Made by a program: the position numbers and the translations under genes. Shown piece after piece: positions 1 to 8,470 of a DNA stretch of 16,600 nt. This DNA comes from Bacteroides sp. CAG:144 (GTDB taxonomy: Bacteria; Bacteroidota; Bacteroidia; Bacteroidales; UBA11471). Where the stretch lies: assembly GCA_000434215.1 (NCBI GenBank), contig HF999715.1:40211-56810 (forward strand). Direction: 5' to 3'. Positions within the stretch are counted from its first letter, which is position 1, and each line of letters starts with the position of its first letter. The notes beneath the pieces were generated by a model that worked only from the letters and a program-made list of their open reading frames with translations, was not told where the DNA came from and did not search any database.

Positions 1-1
1 C

Positions 2-3000
2 GGTGCATTCTCGTTACGTGTACCGGCCGATGCCGCTACGATCGTATTCTCTTTTATCGGTATGGAGACGCAACGTATTGCTTATACCGGCCAAAAGACG
101 ATGACGGTGGTTATGGAGGCTTCTTCTCAGGAATTGAGTGAAGTAAACGTTTCTGCCGAACGGGTCGAGACGACCGATATGGGTATCTCGGTGCGTGAAC
201 AGACGGCTGCCACGCAGAAAATCGATATGTCGAGCGTGGTAGAAACATTGCCGGTTTCTTCGGTCGAAGAGGCTTTGCAGGGACGTCTCGCCGGTGTGGA
301 TATTTTGTCGGGTGGCGACCCCGGTTCGAAAGGTTCTATTCGTATACGTGGTACGGCAACCCTTAATTCCAATGCCGATCCTCTTATCGTCATCAACGGT
401 GTTCCTTACTCGACCGATATCGATGACTCTTTCGATTTCAATACGGCGAACAATGAAGATTTTGCCGATATGTTGAATCTCAACCCGTATGATATAGAAA
501 GCATTGAGGTTTTGAAAGATGCAGCTTCTACGGCTATTTACGGAACAAAAGCGGCCAATGGCGTTTTGTTGATTACGACCAAGAAAGGTGCCAAAGGAAA
601 AACCAACTTTACTTTCTCTTCGAAGTTTACGGTAAAGGTCGAACCCGAATCGATACCTATGCTCAACGGAGATGAATATGTCGCTTTTATGCAAGATGCT
701 ATTTGGAATACGGCCAATGCGCAAGGTTTGCAGAATTCTGCATCTTATCTCGAATTGCTTTTTGATACTCCCGAGATAGGTTATATGCCCAGTTGGCGCT
801 ATTTCGATGAGTATAATGCCAATACCGATTGGCTTTCGCAGATCACCAAAGATGCATGGATTTTCGATAACAGCTTCTCGATGTCGGGCGGTGGTGAAAA
901 AGCAACGTATCGTTTCTCCCTTGCTTATATGAATGAAGGCGGTACCAGTATAGGTACGGGGCTGGATCGTATCACGGCCAACTATAATTTGACGTATCGT
1001 TTTTCCGATAAATTCAATATGTATGCCGAGTTCTCTTATACCGATACGCAGAAAGACGAACCCTACTTTGATAATGTCCGTTCGGAGGCTTTGCGCAAGA
1101 TGCCGAATAAGAGCCCTTATTGGATCAATGATGCTACGGGTGAGCCTACCGACAACTATTTTATCCGCCAAAACAGCGAAGAGTTCCAAGGAGCATCTGA
1201 TGGAGATAAAAATTATCATCCGTTGATTGTGGCAAATGAGAGTTACAATAAGACGACCCAGCGTGAAGAGAGGATTCTCTATCGAGCCAATTATCAGATT
1301 CTTCCGGGATTCAGTTGGACGGGTTGGGTGGCCATGAAGTTTAAAACGGTCAAAACTCGCCAGTTCCTGCCGCAAACAGCCGGAGATTTCTCGATCGATA
1401 ATACCAATGCCAATTATAGCTATGACGGATATTCCAATAACTTGTCGTTACAGACCGAGAATAAATTTATCTTCCGGCGTCAGTTCGGTGTACACGGACT
1501 TACAGCTACAGGTTTGTGGCGTACCGACCAGTCTCGTAGTTCAGAATCGGCCGAGGCCGTTTATGGTGTGGCTGCTCCCGGAATGTCGGATCCTATTGCC
1601 GGAGGTGCCATTACCAAACTGGGATCGGGTACATCCGAGGCCCGTTCTATGGCGGCTGTCGGTATGGTCAACTATACATTGTTCAACCGTTATATCGTAA
1701 GTTTTACGGCCAACTACGAGGGTCGGTCGTCTTTGAGTAAGGCCAACCGTTGGGGATTTTTCCCGGCCGTGGGTGTGGCTTGGCATGTACAAGACGAGGC
1801 TTTTATGCAAAATCTCGACTGGTGGACACAGTTTAAGTTACGCGCCAGCTGGGGACAAAGCGGTAATGCTCCTAAGGGTACTGCTCCTTATGTGGGAACC
1901 TATTCTTCGATAGGTGATTACAATACCAGTGCGGCTATCGCCCCGAACTCGATGCAACTCAACAAACTGAAATGGGAAACTTCGACCGAGTACGATATCG
2001 GTACCGACCTCGGGTTCCTCGATAATAAATTGACGATGACTTTCGATTATTATCATAAGGAAACGAAAGACTTGTTGCAGACCAAAGTGACGATACCCTC
2101 GACAGTAGGGTATGCAAGCAATCAATTGGCTTACTACAATTCCGGTAGATTGAGCAATATCGGTTGGGAATACCGTATCGATTACGAAATATTCCGGAAC
2201 AAGGATTGGACCGTGTCAGCCAACTTCAATATCAACCGCAACGTAAATAAAATCATCGAGTTGCCATCGAATATTGCAGAGGAGAATTTCTCGTTGAAGA
2301 ACGGTGAGTATGCCCAAAGACTCGAACCCGGTGTTGCGGTAGGTTCGTTCTACGGTTTCCGTTATCAGGGCGTATACCAGAATACGGCCGATACCTATGC
2401 TCGCGATGCCGAAGGTAATGTGATGTATGATTTGCAGGGAAAACCCATTGTCATGAAGAACGGATCTTATGTATGTTATCCCGGTGATGCCAAGTATGAA
2501 GACATCAATCATGACGGAAAAATAGATGCGAATGATGTCGTTTACATCGGTAACAGTAACCCTATGCTGACCGGTGGTGGCGGATTCAATGTCAAATACA
2601 GGGGCTTGGGACTGACGGTATTCTTCCATTATCGTTTGGGACAAAAAGTGATCAATCAGGCTCGTATGGATTCGGAGGCTATGTATGGTCGCGACAACCA
2701 AAGTAAAGCCGTGTTGAAACGTTGGCGTACAGAAGGTGACAATACCGATATACCGCGCGCTCTTTATGACTACGGGTTGAACTATTTGGGTTCGGACCGA
2801 TTTGTAGAAGATTGTTCGTTTGTCCGTCTCAAAACTATCTCGCTTTCTTACAGTATACCTAAGCGAATCTGCAAGAAAATGAAGATAAACGGTTTGAACC
2901 TTTTTGTTACGGGTTATGACCTCTTTACTTTTTCCAATTATAAAGGACAAGACCCCGAGGTCAGCCTGCCATCCAAAGTAACAGATCTCTCCAAAGATAA

Positions 3001-3055
3001 TGCGCAAACGCCTCGCAGCCGTCGTTTTTCTTTTGGATTTAACCTTAATTTCTAA
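2..3055 (+). CDS. SusC-like TonB-dependent receptor A (5' end outside window)
   Basis: Outer-membrane beta-barrel receptor expected to import an oligosaccharide with the SusD lipoprotein encoded next, powered by TonB/ExbBD. The frame is open from base 2, so the ATG at 62 is internal; 1017 codons are visible. The first ~40 residues (GAFSLRVP, FSFIGMETQRI) are the end of a carboxypeptidase-regulatory-like domain. The plug domain follows, with IRIRGT encoded from 338, then DPLIVINGVPY, IESIEVLKDA and TAIYGTKAANGVLLITTKKG. These are classic SusC/RagA motifs. The remainder is beta-barrel, with the DINHDGKIDAND acidic loop typical of SusC at 2501-2536 and a C-terminal aromatic barrel end, FGFNLNF. 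The signal peptide, any STN domain and the promoter lie upstream and cannot be judged. SusD A starts 11 bases after the stop. The family is certain; the transported sugar is unknown. Confidence 0.95.
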   Translation, partial: GAFSLRVPADAATIVFSFIGMETQRIAYTGQKTMTVVMEASSQELSEVNVSAERVETTDMGISVREQTAATQKIDMSSVVETLPVSSVEEALQGRLAGVDILSGGDPGSKGSIRIRGTATLNSNADPLIVINGVPYSTDIDDSFDFNTANNEDFADMLNLNPYDIESIEVLKDAASTAIYGTKAANGVLLITTKKGAKGKTNFTFSSKFTVKVEPESIPMLNGDEYVAFMQDAIWNTANAQGLQNSASYLELLFDTPEIGYMPSWRYFDEYNANTDWLSQITKDAWIFDNSFSMSGGGEKATYRFSLAYMNEGGTSIGTGLDRITANYNLTYRFSDKFNMYAEFSYTDTQKDEPYFDNVRSEALRKMPNKSPYWINDATGEPTDNYFIRQNSEEFQGASDGDKNYHPLIVANESYNKTTQREERILYRANYQILPGFSWTGWVAMKFKTVKTRQFLPQTAGDFSIDNTNANYSYDGYSNNLSLQTENKFIFRRQFGVHGLTATGLWRTDQSRSSESAEAVYGVAAPGMSDPIAGGAITKLGSGTSEARSMAAVGMVNYTLFNRYIVSFTANYEGRSSLSKANRWGFFPAVGVAWHVQDEAFMQNLDWWTQFKLRASWGQSGNAPKGTAPYVGTYSSIGDYNTSAAIAPNSMQLNKLKWETSTEYDIGTDLGFLDNKLTMTFDYYHKETKDLLQTKVTIPSTVGYASNQLAYYNSGRLSNIGWEYRIDYEIFRNKDWTVSANFNINRNVNKIIELPSNIAEENFSLKNGEYAQRLEPGVAVGSFYGFRYQGVYQNTADTYARDAEGNVMYDLQGKPIVMKNGSYVCYPGDAKYEDINHDGKIDANDVVYIGNSNPMLTGGGGFNVKYRGLGLTVFFHYRLGQKVINQARMDSEAMYGRDNQSKAVLKRWRTEGDNTDIPRALYDYGLNYLGSDRFVEDCSFVRLKTISLSYSIPKRICKKMKINGLNLFVTGYDLFTFSNYKGQDPEVSLPSKVTDLSKDNAQTPRSRRFSFGFNLNF

Positions 3056-3066
3056 TCGGTTGAGTT

Positions 3067-4638
3067 ATGAAAATAAAAAATTTAAAATATACGATATTGG
3101 CTTTGGGCTGTGGAGTCGTTTTTTCCATGACTTCGTGTAAAGACTGGCTCGAAATTTATCCTGAAAATTCACAGCCGAGCGGAACTTACTGGCAGACCAA
3201 AGAAGAAGTGGAAGCTGTTGTGAATGCCGGATATTACTATTTACGTACAATGGTAGAGCCTTACCTTATTCCGTGGGGGGAATTGCGTGCCGGCTGTATT
3301 TACAACCAAAAAGGCAGTAACTTGCAGAACTTCCAGGTGAAGTCCACCGACAAGGATTTGTGCAACTGGGGGACGCTTTACCAAATTATCAATGTTGCCA
3401 ATACGGTGATAAAGAGAGCTCCCGATACCCAAAAAGTCGACGCTACATACGCCTTGCCGGCGATGAAGTCGCATCAGACCGAGGCTTATTTCTTGCGCGC
3501 ATTGTGTTATTTCTATCTGGTGCGTAACTGGCGGGAAGCCCCGTTGATTACCGAGCCTTATGAAGATGACACGTACACGACGAAAGTGGCTAAGTCGACC
3601 GAAGCCGAGCTGATCGAACAGATACGTTCTGATATCAGAACCGCATTGTCGACGGGTGCGGCCAAAGAATCTTTCGATACGACGTGGGAAACCAAAGGTC
3701 GTGCTACCAAATGGGCTCTTTACGCATTGGGTGCCGATGTGTGTCTTTGGGCCGAAGATTATGAGGCAGCCGTAACTTATTGCGATGCCATTCTCAATGC
3801 TCGGGGAGTGGGTGCTCCTGCTTTCTTGGCGACGGCGACGCATTCGAGCTGGTTCTCGATGTTCAATCCCGGAAACAGTAATGAATCGATATTCGAAATC
3901 CAGTACAATTACGAAGAAAACCAGACCAATAATCTTCCCAAATTGTTCGATAATGAGCATGCCGACGGGATCTATCGTATATCGAGAGCGCTTACACAGA
4001 TGTTCAATAGCGAGTATTCGGCTACATTGTATGAGATGAAAGAAGCCGTGCGTTCGATGTACGGAGGTTATTTCGTGGGACCCGACGCTACGATTTTCGA
4101 GTCGGCTACCGTATCGTATGTGTGGAAGTATCTCGGTTCGCAGACGCTTTCCGACAAACGTACCGCTTCCTATTACGATCCCAATTTCATTATTTATCGG
4201 GTGGCCGATGTCATGCTGATGAAAGCCGAGGCTCTTATTCTGCGTACTCATGGAGAGAATATCGAGGATAAGGTAGAGGCCATGAAACTCATCAATGAGA
4301 TAAGAACCCGTTCCAACCTCGAAATAGAGGTGGAGGCTACGTCCGAGGCGGTAGAGCCGCTCGATGAAGAGGCCATGTTGCAAAAAGTCCTTTACGAGCG
4401 TACCGTTGAACTGGTCGGCGAGGGTAAAGCGTGGTATGATTTCCTGCGTTTCGGTCGTCGTAACAACAATCAGTACAAATCGACTTTCTTGGTAGATAAG
4501 GTGCTGGAATATAACGAGCAGGCCGGAGAGTCATGGTTGCGTACCGTGTTGAATAACGATAATGCGTTGTTCCTACCGATCAGTCAGACAGAAATAGATG
4601 CAAATTCTTTGCTAATACAGAATCCCTATTATAATTGA
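3067..4638 (+). CDS. SusD/RagB-like nutrient-binding lipoprotein A
   Basis: Surface lipoprotein that acts as the ligand-capturing lid on the SusC A barrel; 523 residues, normal for the family. The N-terminus is a lipoprotein signal with lipobox M-T-S-C, Cys24 being lipidated. The following KDW has an acidic residue at +2, consistent with Bacteroidota surface export. The N-terminal region (SGTYWQTKEEVEAVVNAGYYYL) and the helical tetratricopeptide-like core (QTEAYFLRALCYFYLVR) are SusD-like. Near the C-terminus are VADVMLMKAEALI, the ER-EL-EG-like segment RTVELVGEGKAWYDFLRFGR, and the canonical ending LPISQTEIDANSLLIQNPYYN. The start is the ATG 11 bases after SusC A, so the two are translationally close and cotranscribed. 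The family is secure; the bound glycan cannot be read from the sequence. Confidence 0.95.
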   Translation: MKIKNLKYTILALGCGVVFSMTSCKDWLEIYPENSQPSGTYWQTKEEVEAVVNAGYYYLRTMVEPYLIPWGELRAGCIYNQKGSNLQNFQVKSTDKDLCNWGTLYQIINVANTVIKRAPDTQKVDATYALPAMKSHQTEAYFLRALCYFYLVRNWREAPLITEPYEDDTYTTKVAKSTEAELIEQIRSDIRTALSTGAAKESFDTTWETKGRATKWALYALGADVCLWAEDYEAAVTYCDAILNARGVGAPAFLATATHSSWFSMFNPGNSNESIFEIQYNYEENQTNNLPKLFDNEHADGIYRISRALTQMFNSEYSATLYEMKEAVRSMYGGYFVGPDATIFESATVSYVWKYLGSQTLSDKRTASYYDPNFIIYRVADVMLMKAEALILRTHGENIEDKVEAMKLINEIRTRSNLEIEVEATSEAVEPLDEEAMLQKVLYERTVELVGEGKAWYDFLRFGRRNNNQYKSTFLVDKVLEYNEQAGESWLRTVLNNDNALFLPISQTEIDANSLLIQNPYYN

Positions 4639-4646
4639 TGATACCT

Positions 4647-6434
4647 ATGAAAAAGTTTTCTTTATTTATACTGGCGTTAATCACGTTGATTACCTCTTGT
4701 GAAGACCCATATGAGGGAACTACATACATAAGGTCATCAAATGATGCCTTGGAAATGACGTGTGCAGCTTATCTGACATTGAACAGCGACGAGTTTTCTT
4801 TGTGGGTCGAGTTGCTGAAATACAGTGATTATTACAATGCCTTGAACGATGCCGATGCTACGGCTACGGTTTTCTGTCCGGACAATGATGCCATGAGAGA
4901 ATTTTTGGAGTGGAGAGGTGTTTCGAGCGTGAGAGAGCTTGATCGGGATTATGCCCGTGCCGTTGCACAAGTGCATATCTTGAATTATGATCTTTCCGAT
5001 GCGTCGCTTATCAACTATGCCGAGAATGGCGAGTCGATTCCTTCGCAAACGTTGTTCCAGTCTTATTTGACAACAGGATTTGGATACACGATTACCGATG
5101 TCGACGATGCGGAGTTGGACAATACATTGCACAATCCCGATTCGATATATATCAACAATCAGGCTCGATTGGCAAAATTTACGGCAGTAAAAACTTCAAA
5201 TGGCGAGATCTTTACGATGGGCGATGTGATACACCCTTTGGCCGAGACCATTCTCGATAAATTGCGCCCTTACGACGAGTACAATATCTTTGTGGGTGCA
5301 GCCGAGTTGTGCGGTTATGATAAGATCGTTTCCCGCATTGCCGATACGACTTACAATATCAATGGAAGTATGTCTATCAATTCGGTAAACTTTACCTGCC
5401 TTGCCGTACCTGATGAAGTATATGCTCAGTCGGGTATCAGTTCGGTTTCCGATCTCTGTTCTTATCTGAATGCGGGAACCAATTACACCGACAGTACAAA
5501 TGCTTTGTATCAATATATAGCTTACCATTTCTTCGATCGGGAGATGAAAGTTTCGGACTTTTTCAATTTCAGTGAAGAGGGACAAATCAATATCTACGAT
5601 ACCGAGTGTACTTATCAGGTGGTAACCTGCCAAGATGTTGGAGGTGAACATATTTTCAACGAGGTGGCGAGAATTGTTCGCAGTGATATGGCTGCCCGTA
5701 ACGGTCTGATTCAGAAGGTTGATCATATTCTGCCTGTGTGGGAACCCGATCCCGTTACCGTGATTTGGGATTTCTGCAATACAGCCGAGATCATATCGTT
5801 TGTAAACGCTTACGGTGCCGATCGCAATTTGGGTGCATTGTTTACTTCGGCTTTGGCCGCGAAGGAATATCCGATCGACCTTTCCGAAGATAAGCGCGAC
5901 GGCGACTACGGTAATGTATCGGCATTCGTCGAAAATGAGACCTATTTAGGCAATTCTTCGAGAGCCAGCTATTCCAATTATCGTAAAATCGGTTTTGTAA
6001 AATGTAAATACAAGAGTGCCCGTGAAAAAGATGTCAATAACTACGGAGCTTATATGAACAATTTGCTGGTGTTGAATTTGGGATATGCCGGTTGGGTGCA
6101 ACTCGAGTCTCCGACGATCATCAAAGGTCGGTATAAAGTGGAGTTGTGTTATGCAGCAAACCCGGTGCTTTACGAGTTCTATGCTTCCGGTAGTTTGACC
6201 CGCTTTACGCTCGACGATGAAAATGCATCGAGTGTATATATCTACAAGGGATTGACGTCGCAGGGATTTGGTAAAGCGACCTACGGTACTGCCTTTACTA
6301 CCTTGTGGGGGGAAATAGAGTTTGAAAATTCCGGCAAACATGTACTGAAAGCTACGATGATGGATATCAATGCCAAGACGAGTTCGAAGTACCATCAGTT
6401 GTGGGATTATGTGAAATTTACGCCTATTGATTAA
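4647..6434 (+). CDS. Fasciclin-domain surface lipoprotein, two FAS1 repeats plus C-terminal beta domain
   Basis: Predicted surface lipoprotein of 595 residues. From the ATG at 4647 the signal is MKKFSLFILALITLITSC, with Cys18 lipidated and followed by EDPYE. An ATG at 4638 overlaps the SusD A stop and would add MIP; 4647 gives the more normal signal peptide. FAS1-like repeat 1 is about residues 50-203 (H1-like ATVFCPDNDAM, H2-like VHILNYDL, ending GDVIHPLAETILDKL). Repeat 2 is about 212-362 (NFTCLAVPDEVY, YQYIAYHFFD, ARNGLIQKVDHILPV). Residues 368-595 form a beta-rich region opening with VIWDFC and ending LWDYVKFTPID, possibly a carbohydrate-binding-like beta sandwich. FAS1 domains mediate adhesion or glycan contact in other systems. 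Its place after SusC/SusD suggests a surface glycan-binding protein, but that is inference. Confidence 0.85.
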   Translation: MKKFSLFILALITLITSCEDPYEGTTYIRSSNDALEMTCAAYLTLNSDEFSLWVELLKYSDYYNALNDADATATVFCPDNDAMREFLEWRGVSSVRELDRDYARAVAQVHILNYDLSDASLINYAENGESIPSQTLFQSYLTTGFGYTITDVDDAELDNTLHNPDSIYINNQARLAKFTAVKTSNGEIFTMGDVIHPLAETILDKLRPYDEYNIFVGAAELCGYDKIVSRIADTTYNINGSMSINSVNFTCLAVPDEVYAQSGISSVSDLCSYLNAGTNYTDSTNALYQYIAYHFFDREMKVSDFFNFSEEGQINIYDTECTYQVVTCQDVGGEHIFNEVARIVRSDMAARNGLIQKVDHILPVWEPDPVTVIWDFCNTAEIISFVNAYGADRNLGALFTSALAAKEYPIDLSEDKRDGDYGNVSAFVENETYLGNSSRASYSNYRKIGFVKCKYKSAREKDVNNYGAYMNNLLVLNLGYAGWVQLESPTIIKGRYKVELCYAANPVLYEFYASGSLTRFTLDDENASSVYIYKGLTSQGFGKATYGTAFTTLWGEIEFENSGKHVLKATMMDINAKTSSKYHQLWDYVKFTPID

Positions 6435-6439
6435 ATACC

Positions 6440-8452
6440 ATGAAAACAAATAGATTTACAGGATTGATGCTTGCGGCCTTGTGCTGTGTCGTTGTGTCGT
6501 GCTCCGATAAATGGGACGATCATTACGATGCACGGAATATCGTCTCGGCCGATATCGAAATTTATTCGGGAGATGTCGCCGCATATATGAAAAGCCAGCC
6601 TTCGCTGTCGAAAATTACTGGGTTGTTCCAATCGACCGGAATCCTTCCGACGATAACACCCGACGGGGAATATACGCTCGTCCTTTGTGAGAACGATGCT
6701 CTCGATATGTCGGTTATCGATAACGACACGGCATTTGTCAAAAACAGTATTTCCGATATTGCCGTTTCTCCTGATAAGTTGACGCAGAATTTCGGTATTC
6801 TTACTCGTTATGAGACGTTATACGATAAGAAAAATCTCCGTGTCTATCTTCGCGGAGAGGATACCTATATCGAAGACTTCAAGTTGACCAAGCAGGTGAA
6901 AGCCGACAACGGCTATATCTATTATGTCGACGGCACGATACGTGCCCGTGAATCGGTTTACGAATATTTGAAAGCGCTCGGTGATGATTATTCGATATTC
7001 AAAGACTACGTCGCTCAATACGAAGAGGTCTATTTCGACCCCGAGAGTAGTGTTGCCGACGGTGTCGACGATATGGGTAATACCTATTATTCCGACTCGG
7101 TGTTCTCGGTACGCAATACGTTGATGGACCGTTATACCGAAAACGGCCTTGCTTATTGGAATATGCGTTCCGAAAATTACACGACGACGATGTTCATTCC
7201 CAGCAACGCGTTGATCGAAAAGGCTCTCGATGAGGCTTATGCCAATCTTCCCGTGTGGCTCAACCGGGCGGTTACGGCCTCTGACAGTCTCAAATTCAAG
7301 GAATGGATCATTCAGGCATGCTTTGTCGATCGTCGTTTGTCTGCCGAGGAAGTTGCGGTCGGTGCTCCCGATTTCTACTGTGTAGGAGGATATACCCGTA
7401 CAGTAGATGTAGCTTCCGATGTTGAGAAGTTCAAAGTAGCCGATTCGGCTTATTGGCGTCCTTCCACACAGCTTGTCGATCCCACGAAAACCGATACGTT
7501 GAGCAACGGTGTCGTATATTATCTTTCCGATTTCAAGATACCCAATCATATCGTCATTTATCGGGTTAAGACGAAATTTTATCAGATATGGGCGGCGATG
7601 ACGGCCGAGCAGCAGTCGCAATATTTCCGCTGGTCCAAGTGGGTAGAGCCGATGATCTGCAACGATGCGCAAGGCGAGTTTACGCTTTCTGAGACGTTGC
7701 CTACCATGTATTATCACGTACTGACGGCCATTCCGTCGCCCGAGGCAATTTTGGCGGCATCGGCAACCGATTCGTTGACCAAGAGTCAGAATCTTCTGGC
7801 GAATGCCACAGTAACGCTCGATTCGTTGAAACTCATTGCCCAGCCCGATTCGGCGACGGCGTTCCATATTGACTCGCTCACCCGCAGCATCGACTCGTTG
7901 AAGATCGTCATTCCCCAGCAGGAATCTTTTGCTGCCAGTGTACGTCCCGAGGATTACCTTTGCAGTGTCGAGTACGACGGGTTGCTGTATAATACCGATG
8001 ATCCCAGTTATGGATTGGTAGAGTGCAATCTCCCGGCCGGAGAGTACTATTTGCGCATGGGATTCAAGCACTCGCTTACCTATTCGTTAAGTATTTATTT
8101 CAATGACCAGCTGTTGATCAAAGATATGAGTATGGCTGCACAAGGCTCCAATTACCACTTCGACCGTGGCGGTGCTTCCGAAATGGAATTTTTCGGTTCC
8201 TCTTCGATCGGTTACCCCGAGGGTTTCGATGCTCAGGCATGGTTTGAACTCGATCCCAAGTCGGTGGCTTACGATACCGACGGTTATCAGGTGGCTATCG
8301 TCAATCTGCCTACCGACGGTAATTTCCGTATTAAGATCGAGTCAAGCGATGAAGCGTCGTTCTATACGACGACCAACGGTCGTTCCAAAAACAATGTTTC
8401 GCAGCTGATGATGTATCACTGGTGCTTACGGCCGACGAAAAACAACTATTAA
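6440..8452 (+). CDS. Fasciclin-domain surface lipoprotein with helical insert and C-terminal beta domain
   Basis: Predicted surface lipoprotein of 670 residues starting 5 bases after the previous stop. The signal peptide ends in lipobox V-V-S-C, Cys21, followed by the acidic stretch SDKWDDHYD. A first divergent FAS1-like repeat spans about residues 43-168 (MKSQPSLSKITGLFQSTGIL, EYTLVLCENDAL, NGYIYYVDGTIRA). A second spans about 172-376 (VYEYLKALGDDYSIFKDYV, TTTMFIPSNALIEKAL, IIQACFVDRRL, IPNHIVIYRV). A polar helical segment at about 441-492 carries four DSL motifs. Residues 505-670 are a beta-rich domain (CNLPAGEYYLRMGFKH, GYQVAIVNLPTDGNFRIKI) resembling the tail of the preceding protein in layout. 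The two genes look like diverged paralogues. A role as a glycan-binding accessory to the flanking SusC/SusD pairs is inferred from position. The FAS1 assignment is weaker here than for its neighbour. Confidence 0.8.
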   Translation: MKTNRFTGLMLAALCCVVVSCSDKWDDHYDARNIVSADIEIYSGDVAAYMKSQPSLSKITGLFQSTGILPTITPDGEYTLVLCENDALDMSVIDNDTAFVKNSISDIAVSPDKLTQNFGILTRYETLYDKKNLRVYLRGEDTYIEDFKLTKQVKADNGYIYYVDGTIRARESVYEYLKALGDDYSIFKDYVAQYEEVYFDPESSVADGVDDMGNTYYSDSVFSVRNTLMDRYTENGLAYWNMRSENYTTTMFIPSNALIEKALDEAYANLPVWLNRAVTASDSLKFKEWIIQACFVDRRLSAEEVAVGAPDFYCVGGYTRTVDVASDVEKFKVADSAYWRPSTQLVDPTKTDTLSNGVVYYLSDFKIPNHIVIYRVKTKFYQIWAAMTAEQQSQYFRWSKWVEPMICNDAQGEFTLSETLPTMYYHVLTAIPSPEAILAASATDSLTKSQNLLANATVTLDSLKLIAQPDSATAFHIDSLTRSIDSLKIVIPQQESFAASVRPEDYLCSVEYDGLLYNTDDPSYGLVECNLPAGEYYLRMGFKHSLTYSLSIYFNDQLLIKDMSMAAQGSNYHFDRGGASEMEFFGSSSIGYPEGFDAQAWFELDPKSVAYDTDGYQVAIVNLPTDGNFRIKIESSDEASFYTTTNGRSKNNVSQLMMYHWCLRPTKNNY

Positions 8453-8470
8453 TTTCGAAAATTCAGTGTT

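Noticed and set aside
14..1375. Long open frame on the minus strand (453 codons) opposite SusC A
   Set aside because: It lies wholly antisense to a certain SusC gene, has no recognisable domain, and is rich in Arg/Ile/His as expected from the codon bias of the opposite strand.
62..3055. ATG at 62 as the true start of SusC A
   Set aside because: The same frame is open back to base 2 and encodes the expected end of the carboxypeptidase-regulatory-like domain, so the gene begins upstream of the window.
4635..4646. Earlier starts for the first fasciclin gene (TTG 4635, ATG 4638)
   Set aside because: ATG 4647 begins a standard lipoprotein signal peptide (MKKF...ITSC). The earlier starts only add a few residues, although the ATG at 4638 overlapping the stop could still assist reinitiation.
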